Part shown: positions 60,555 through 64,000 of the stretch, piece by piece
How positions within the stretch are numbered: position 1 is the stretch's first letter
How the letters are laid out: each line of letters opens with the position of its first letter
Source of the DNA: Alteromonas macleodii ATCC 27126
Lineage (GTDB): Bacteria > Pseudomonadota > Gammaproteobacteria > Enterobacterales > Alteromonadaceae
Length of the DNA: 64,000 bases
Reading direction: 5' to 3'
Assembly: GCF_000172635.2 (NCBI RefSeq)
Contig: NC_018632.1
Span: 744,001 to 808,000 of the forward strand
The notes under the pieces: generated by a model
Told to the model about the DNA's origin: nothing
Databases searched by the model: none
What the model saw: the letters and a program-made list of their open reading frames with translations, nothing else
Position numbers and translations under genes: made by a program

Positions 60555-62951
60555 TTACTGGAAGAAGTAACGGAAAGTTGCGCCTACTGTACGAGGCTGG
60601 TTCACCGTAAATCCAAGCCGAGCTCGTCCACCACGTTCTCTATCAAAGGATAGCTGCGCGTTTTCGTCGAACAGGTTGTTTGCATACAGTAATATTTCAT
60701 AGTCATCGTAGGTAAGACCGAAGCTCATATTAAGCGTGCCGTAGTCGTCTAACAACAAGTCTAATTCCGTTGTTTCTGCGCCAGTGGCACCGCCAAAGGC
60801 AAGGCCTGAAGTGAATATACCTGCGCCCGCAACTTGGTCACTAGGCTGGGTTATACGATCACCCACATACTGGTAAGAGCCTTGGAAATAGGTGCTGTTT
60901 GAAGAGAATAAAGGCTGCGCTAAATCGTAGGTAAATGCGATGGCAAAGCTCTCTTCAGGTACTGAAGCTAAGCGGTTACCGTCTTCTACGCCACCTAGTA
61001 CCGCACCATCACCATCAACAACGGTTGAATCGAACTCGGCTTCAATGATGCTACCCGTTAATGAGAAAAAGAGCTGGTCAGTAAACTGACGCGTAAGCTC
61101 AAATTCAATACCTTGGGTGTGGGCGTCAGGCACGTTAAATGATACACGTGACGAGCAAGAACCAGCATCCAATGTAACCTGAAGATCTTCAATATCGTTA
61201 TAGAAAGCCGAGATGTTAGCTGACCATCCTCGACCTGATGATTTCATACCGATCTCATAGTTGGTGAGCTTTTCATCGTCATAGTCTTGGAACGAACCAA
61301 AGATGGCTTCATCTTGGTCGGTACACAGGCTTCTATTTAGCGGGTCGTTAACGCCGCCAAGTCTGAATCCTTGAGACACCTGAGCATTTAAATTCACGTT
61401 TTCGTTTACGCTATACTGGCCAATTACACGTGAAGTAAAACCGTCTGATTCTGTGGAATCGGTCTGGTTGTCGCCATTGGCAAACAAGCCTCCAGAGATA
61501 AACTGACGCTCTTCTTCGTAATCGTAAAAACGCGAGCCGACAGTCATTTTAAAGTCATCGTTCACTTGATAGTTCACTTCCCCAAACACAGCAAGCTGCT
61601 TCAAGTCGTACGGTAAATAGGCGTTGTAGGGAGAATCAGCTTCAAAACCATTGGCAACCGCTGCTGACGTGCCTTCACCTAAGGTGGCGTCGGTAAATGC
61701 GTCGTACCCAGGGGTAGGGAGTGATTGGTCGTAAACACGCTCTGTAGAAGAGTAGAAAGCGCCAACTAGCCAATCTAGCGCGCCATCGCCATTGGATGCG
61801 GCACGAAGTTCAAAGGTATCTTGCTCTACTTCTGTTCGGTCCAAAAGATTCGACGGTAATAGTACGGCTTCATCCGGAAACCCTAAATCGATACTTACAG
61901 AGCCCGAAAGCGCGCTGGCATCACGACTTACAAGAATATCGCGGTCGGTATAGCTATAAACAAAGGTAAAGTCAGCAACGTCAGCCTGATACTCTGCGGT
62001 AACATCAGCAATCAAGGTATCGTCAGAGAAGCCTTCTTCTAGCAGCAAGTACTGCTCACGCTCACCCAATTGTATGGGTGGGCGGGTCGTGGTGTATGGG
62101 TTAGCAAACACATTGTACACTTCCTGCCTGTTAAACCCGTTCATTTCCAATTCTTGGAAGATAAGTCGTGGTGTAATCGTGAGCTTATCGTTGGGTGCGA
62201 TAATGAAAGCTACGCGTCCGCCAGTTCTATCGCCGTCGTTAACGTCTTCGCTAAACGCGCCGTTTTCACCTAACGCATCTATAAAGCCTGCGTAATCAGT
62301 GCGGTATACCACCGCGCGCATGGCAATGGTGTCGGAAATAGGTACATTTACCATGCCCTTAACGTGACCGCCCACGCCACCGTCTGTCACACTATTAAGA
62401 TTAGCTTCAAACTTACCTTCAAAGGTATCTAACTCGGGCTGATTGGTGATGTAGCGAAGGGTTCCGCCGATAGAGCCAGATCCAAAAAGCGTACCTTGCG
62501 GACCGCGCAGGGTTTCAATGCGGTTAAGGTCGAAAAGGTCGAGATCTGGAGTAAATAAAGACAGCGAGATCACGCTTTCATCGAGGTATACGCCGACCTG
62601 CTCCTTAACGCCTGGTTGGTCTCGTACAATTTGACCCGCTGAAACGCCACGCATAGATACTTGGCTTTGGCCTGGTCCTAAGTTCTGAATTGATACGCTC
62701 GCCACGTTTCTTGCGACGTCTTCTAAGTTTCCTGCACCGCTGCGTTCAAAGTCTCGCTGCGTTTGTGCGTTGATTGAAAAAGGAATGTCTTCAATGGATT
62801 CTGCACGCTTTGTTGCAGTTACTATGATCTGCTCAAAGTCATCGTCATCCTTTTGTTGTGTGTCCTGCGCCATTGCACCGGAGCTAAGCAGCCCCATTAC
62901 CGCAACGCTAAGTGTGCTTCGTCTAAACGACGATTTTTCTATTTTAAACAT
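60555..62951 (-). CDS. TonB-dependent receptor
   Basis: Large outer-membrane receptor (798 aa from ATG 62951). That start gives MFKIEKSSFRRSTLSVAVMG and a signal peptide ending SSGAMA-QD; an in-frame extension upstream adds a non-signal-like segment. TonB box-like FEQIIVTATKRAESIEDIPF, plug with SVSIQNLGPGQSQVSMRGVS and LNRIETLRGPQGTLFGSGSI followed by GGTLRYITNQP, and a long barrel ending in Phe (TFRYFFQ). The IIVTATKR and GPQGTLFG-GGTLRY form belongs to the broad iron-complex/oligosaccharide-type TBDR group common in marine Gammaproteobacteria. No enzyme genes nearby hint at the ligand. Confidence 0.9.
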   Translation of the reverse strand: MFKIEKSSFRRSTLSVAVMGLLSSGAMAQDTQQKDDDDFEQIIVTATKRAESIEDIPFSINAQTQRDFERSGAGNLEDVARNVASVSIQNLGPGQSQVSMRGVSAGQIVRDQPGVKEQVGVYLDESVISLSLFTPDLDLFDLNRIETLRGPQGTLFGSGSIGGTLRYITNQPELDTFEGKFEANLNSVTDGGVGGHVKGMVNVPISDTIAMRAVVYRTDYAGFIDALGENGAFSEDVNDGDRTGGRVAFIIAPNDKLTITPRLIFQELEMNGFNRQEVYNVFANPYTTTRPPIQLGEREQYLLLEEGFSDDTLIADVTAEYQADVADFTFVYSYTDRDILVSRDASALSGSVSIDLGFPDEAVLLPSNLLDRTEVEQDTFELRAASNGDGALDWLVGAFYSSTERVYDQSLPTPGYDAFTDATLGEGTSAAVANGFEADSPYNAYLPYDLKQLAVFGEVNYQVNDDFKMTVGSRFYDYEEERQFISGGLFANGDNQTDSTESDGFTSRVIGQYSVNENVNLNAQVSQGFRLGGVNDPLNRSLCTDQDEAIFGSFQDYDDEKLTNYEIGMKSSGRGWSANISAFYNDIEDLQVTLDAGSCSSRVSFNVPDAHTQGIEFELTRQFTDQLFFSLTGSIIEAEFDSTVVDGDGAVLGGVEDGNRLASVPEESFAIAFTYDLAQPLFSSNSTYFQGSYQYVGDRITQPSDQVAGAGIFTSGLAFGGATGAETTELDLLLDDYGTLNMSFGLTYDDYEILLYANNLFDENAQLSFDRERGGRARLGFTVNQPRTVGATFRYFFQ

Positions 62952-63363
62952 AAGTCCATCCAGGTTGGTTGTTTCTATTTTGTTATCAGGCAAGGGCGTA
63001 ATGTGGCAAAAAAGTTGGGTTATTTCCATAACTTGCGAAACAAATATTTCACTTTTTGTTGTATCTAATGCGGTACGTTTTTCTTGTTAATTTAGTGTTA
63101 ATTGGAAGTGTGTGGGGAATGTGCGTCTAAAAGGTCAAAAGAAGCGTCTATCTGGCTAATTACAAAAGCAATAATCTAAGTATCATCTTTATGAGCGAGG
63201 TGTTGACCCTAAGAGCAAAAATGACTGAGTGATAAAAGCAAGCGGCAGCAATCGGTTTATATCAGCGTCACAGTAAAAGCTGATGGGTTAATTAGAAAGT
63301 ACAACATGAAAGCATTGTTCAACAGTTAAAGCTAAGAAGGTGAGTAATAGAGTGGAGAAGGCA
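62952..63363. other. Divergent intergenic region, nothing definite
   Basis: About 410 bp between the TonB receptor and the EamA-type gene. AT-rich, with two GTTAATT copies (63086-63092 and 63097-63103) 11 bp apart, roughly one helical turn. No RNA gene, terminator or large repeat was recognised; both promoters should be here. Confidence 0.35.
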
Positions 63364-64000
63364 GTGAATACAAGCGATGTAGTAAAAGGGGTCTTAGCAA
63401 TTGTTATCGCAAGCTTTCTGTGGGGGACAACAGGCACTGCCGCTCAGTTCGCTCCAGAAATCAGTCCTCTGGCAATTGGTGCCTTTGCAATGGGTATAGG
63501 TGGTGTATTGCTTTGTGTTAGTGCCCGAAAATCACTGGTAAAGGATGCACCTATTCTTTTTTCTACACCACTGACCTTTCTGTTTGGCAGTGCATGTGTT
63601 GCAATTTATCCGCTGGCCTTTTACAGCTCAATGCGTTTGTCAGGCGTTGCCATAGGCACCGTGGTTTCTATCGCCAGTGCACCACTATTCGCTGCGCTTT
63701 TAGAGTATTTTTTAAGTAAAAAGCCCGTGTCTTTAAAATGGTTTATTAGTTTTGTGTTTGGTGCGTTTGGGATTGGCATGTTAGCCATGGGTAAGGCACA
63801 CGACGCAATGGCGTTGTCAGCATCTAAAGATGATCAGGTGTTCGGCGTTATGTTGGGTTTAATTGCAGGTTTAACTTACGCTGGATACTCATGGGCCGCG
63901 AAGCAACACATTGACGCTGGCGCAAATTCAAAATCTGCCATGGCCGGACTTTTCGGTTGCGCTGCCGTTGCTCTGTTGCCTTCCCTCTGGTTTACCGGTC
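63364..64000 (+). CDS. EamA/DMT-family permease (3' end cut by window)
   Basis: Drug/metabolite transporter superfamily protein, running off the right edge after 212 codons. From GTG 63364: VNTSDVVKGVLAIVIASFLW, GTTGTAAQFAPEISPLAIG, FYSSMRLSGVAIGTVVSIAS with APLFAALLEYF, and GLIAGLTYAGYSWAAKQHID. This is the EamA pattern (W-G-x-x first helix, short alternating helices). GGAG at 63354-63357, 6 nt upstream, favours this GTG over GTG codons at 63340 and 63352. Six complete or partial helices are visible; a full protein would have ten. Substrate unknown. Confidence 0.85.
   Translation, partial: MNTSDVVKGVLAIVIASFLWGTTGTAAQFAPEISPLAIGAFAMGIGGVLLCVSARKSLVKDAPILFSTPLTFLFGSACVAIYPLAFYSSMRLSGVAIGTVVSIASAPLFAALLEYFLSKKPVSLKWFISFVFGAFGIGMLAMGKAHDAMALSASKDDQVFGVMLGLIAGLTYAGYSWAAKQHIDAGANSKSAMAGLFGCAAVALLPSLWFTG

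Overview
The window looks like a chromosomal segment of an Alteromonas-like marine gammaproteobacterium (order Alteromonadales). This is inferred from protein sequence character and gene order: rplM-rpsI-petABC-sspAB, the rpoN/lpt/kds/yrbG block facing mla-ibaG-murA, degS-degQ-zapG-zapE, several large TonB-dependent receptors, and an RNase P RNA of the class A type. No species name can be proved from the sequence alone. Almost all DNA is coding and most of it is housekeeping. The left edge cuts relA and the right edge cuts an EamA-type permease.

Layout. 1-2947: relA (5' end missing) and mazG. 3040-6590: a probable Fur-controlled siderophore receptor and a PepSY membrane protein. 6976-10783: a DUF454 protein, a class I HMG-CoA reductase and a TonB receptor with a His-rich N-terminus. 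10940-12568: a periplasmic TPR protein and a solute-binding-like protein. 12676-18048: ribosomal proteins L13/S9, the cytochrome bc1 complex, and SspA/SspB, whose stop codon lies in a tandem repeat. 18208-20868: two spondin-domain secreted proteins divergent from an atypical response regulator. 20919-30298 (minus strand): yrbG-kdsD-kdsC-lptC-lptA-lptB-rpoN-hpf-ptsN-rapZ-ptsO-mgtE, joining LPS transport, Kdo synthesis, sigma-54 and the nitrogen PTS. 30549-30739: a MITE-like palindromic element. 31063-35770: mlaFEDCB-ibaG-murA. 35916-40643: degS, degQ, zapG, zapE. 40974-41696: a YebC/YeeN family regulator.

41782-43356 is a small AT-rich islet with a frameshifted DUF3883 gene and small minus-strand ORFs. 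It is followed by a truncated-haemoglobin lipoprotein with a DUF3034 partner (43547-44938) and a nitroreductase. 46022-55217 is a tight five-gene minus-strand operon built from transglutaminase-like, circularly permuted ATP-grasp and alpha-E modules, each present twice. It is the best candidate here for a poorly understood system, possibly peptide or amide-bond chemistry. The right end holds a fused SecDF, a K+/H+ antiporter preceded by a perfect 19-bp hairpin, rnpB, a third TonB receptor and the start of the EamA transporter.

A recurring theme is large, uncatalogued hairpins in leaders (sspA, mgtE, the antiporter, rplM, mla). Coordinates and motifs were read from the sequence; family names come from recognition of motifs, not database searches.
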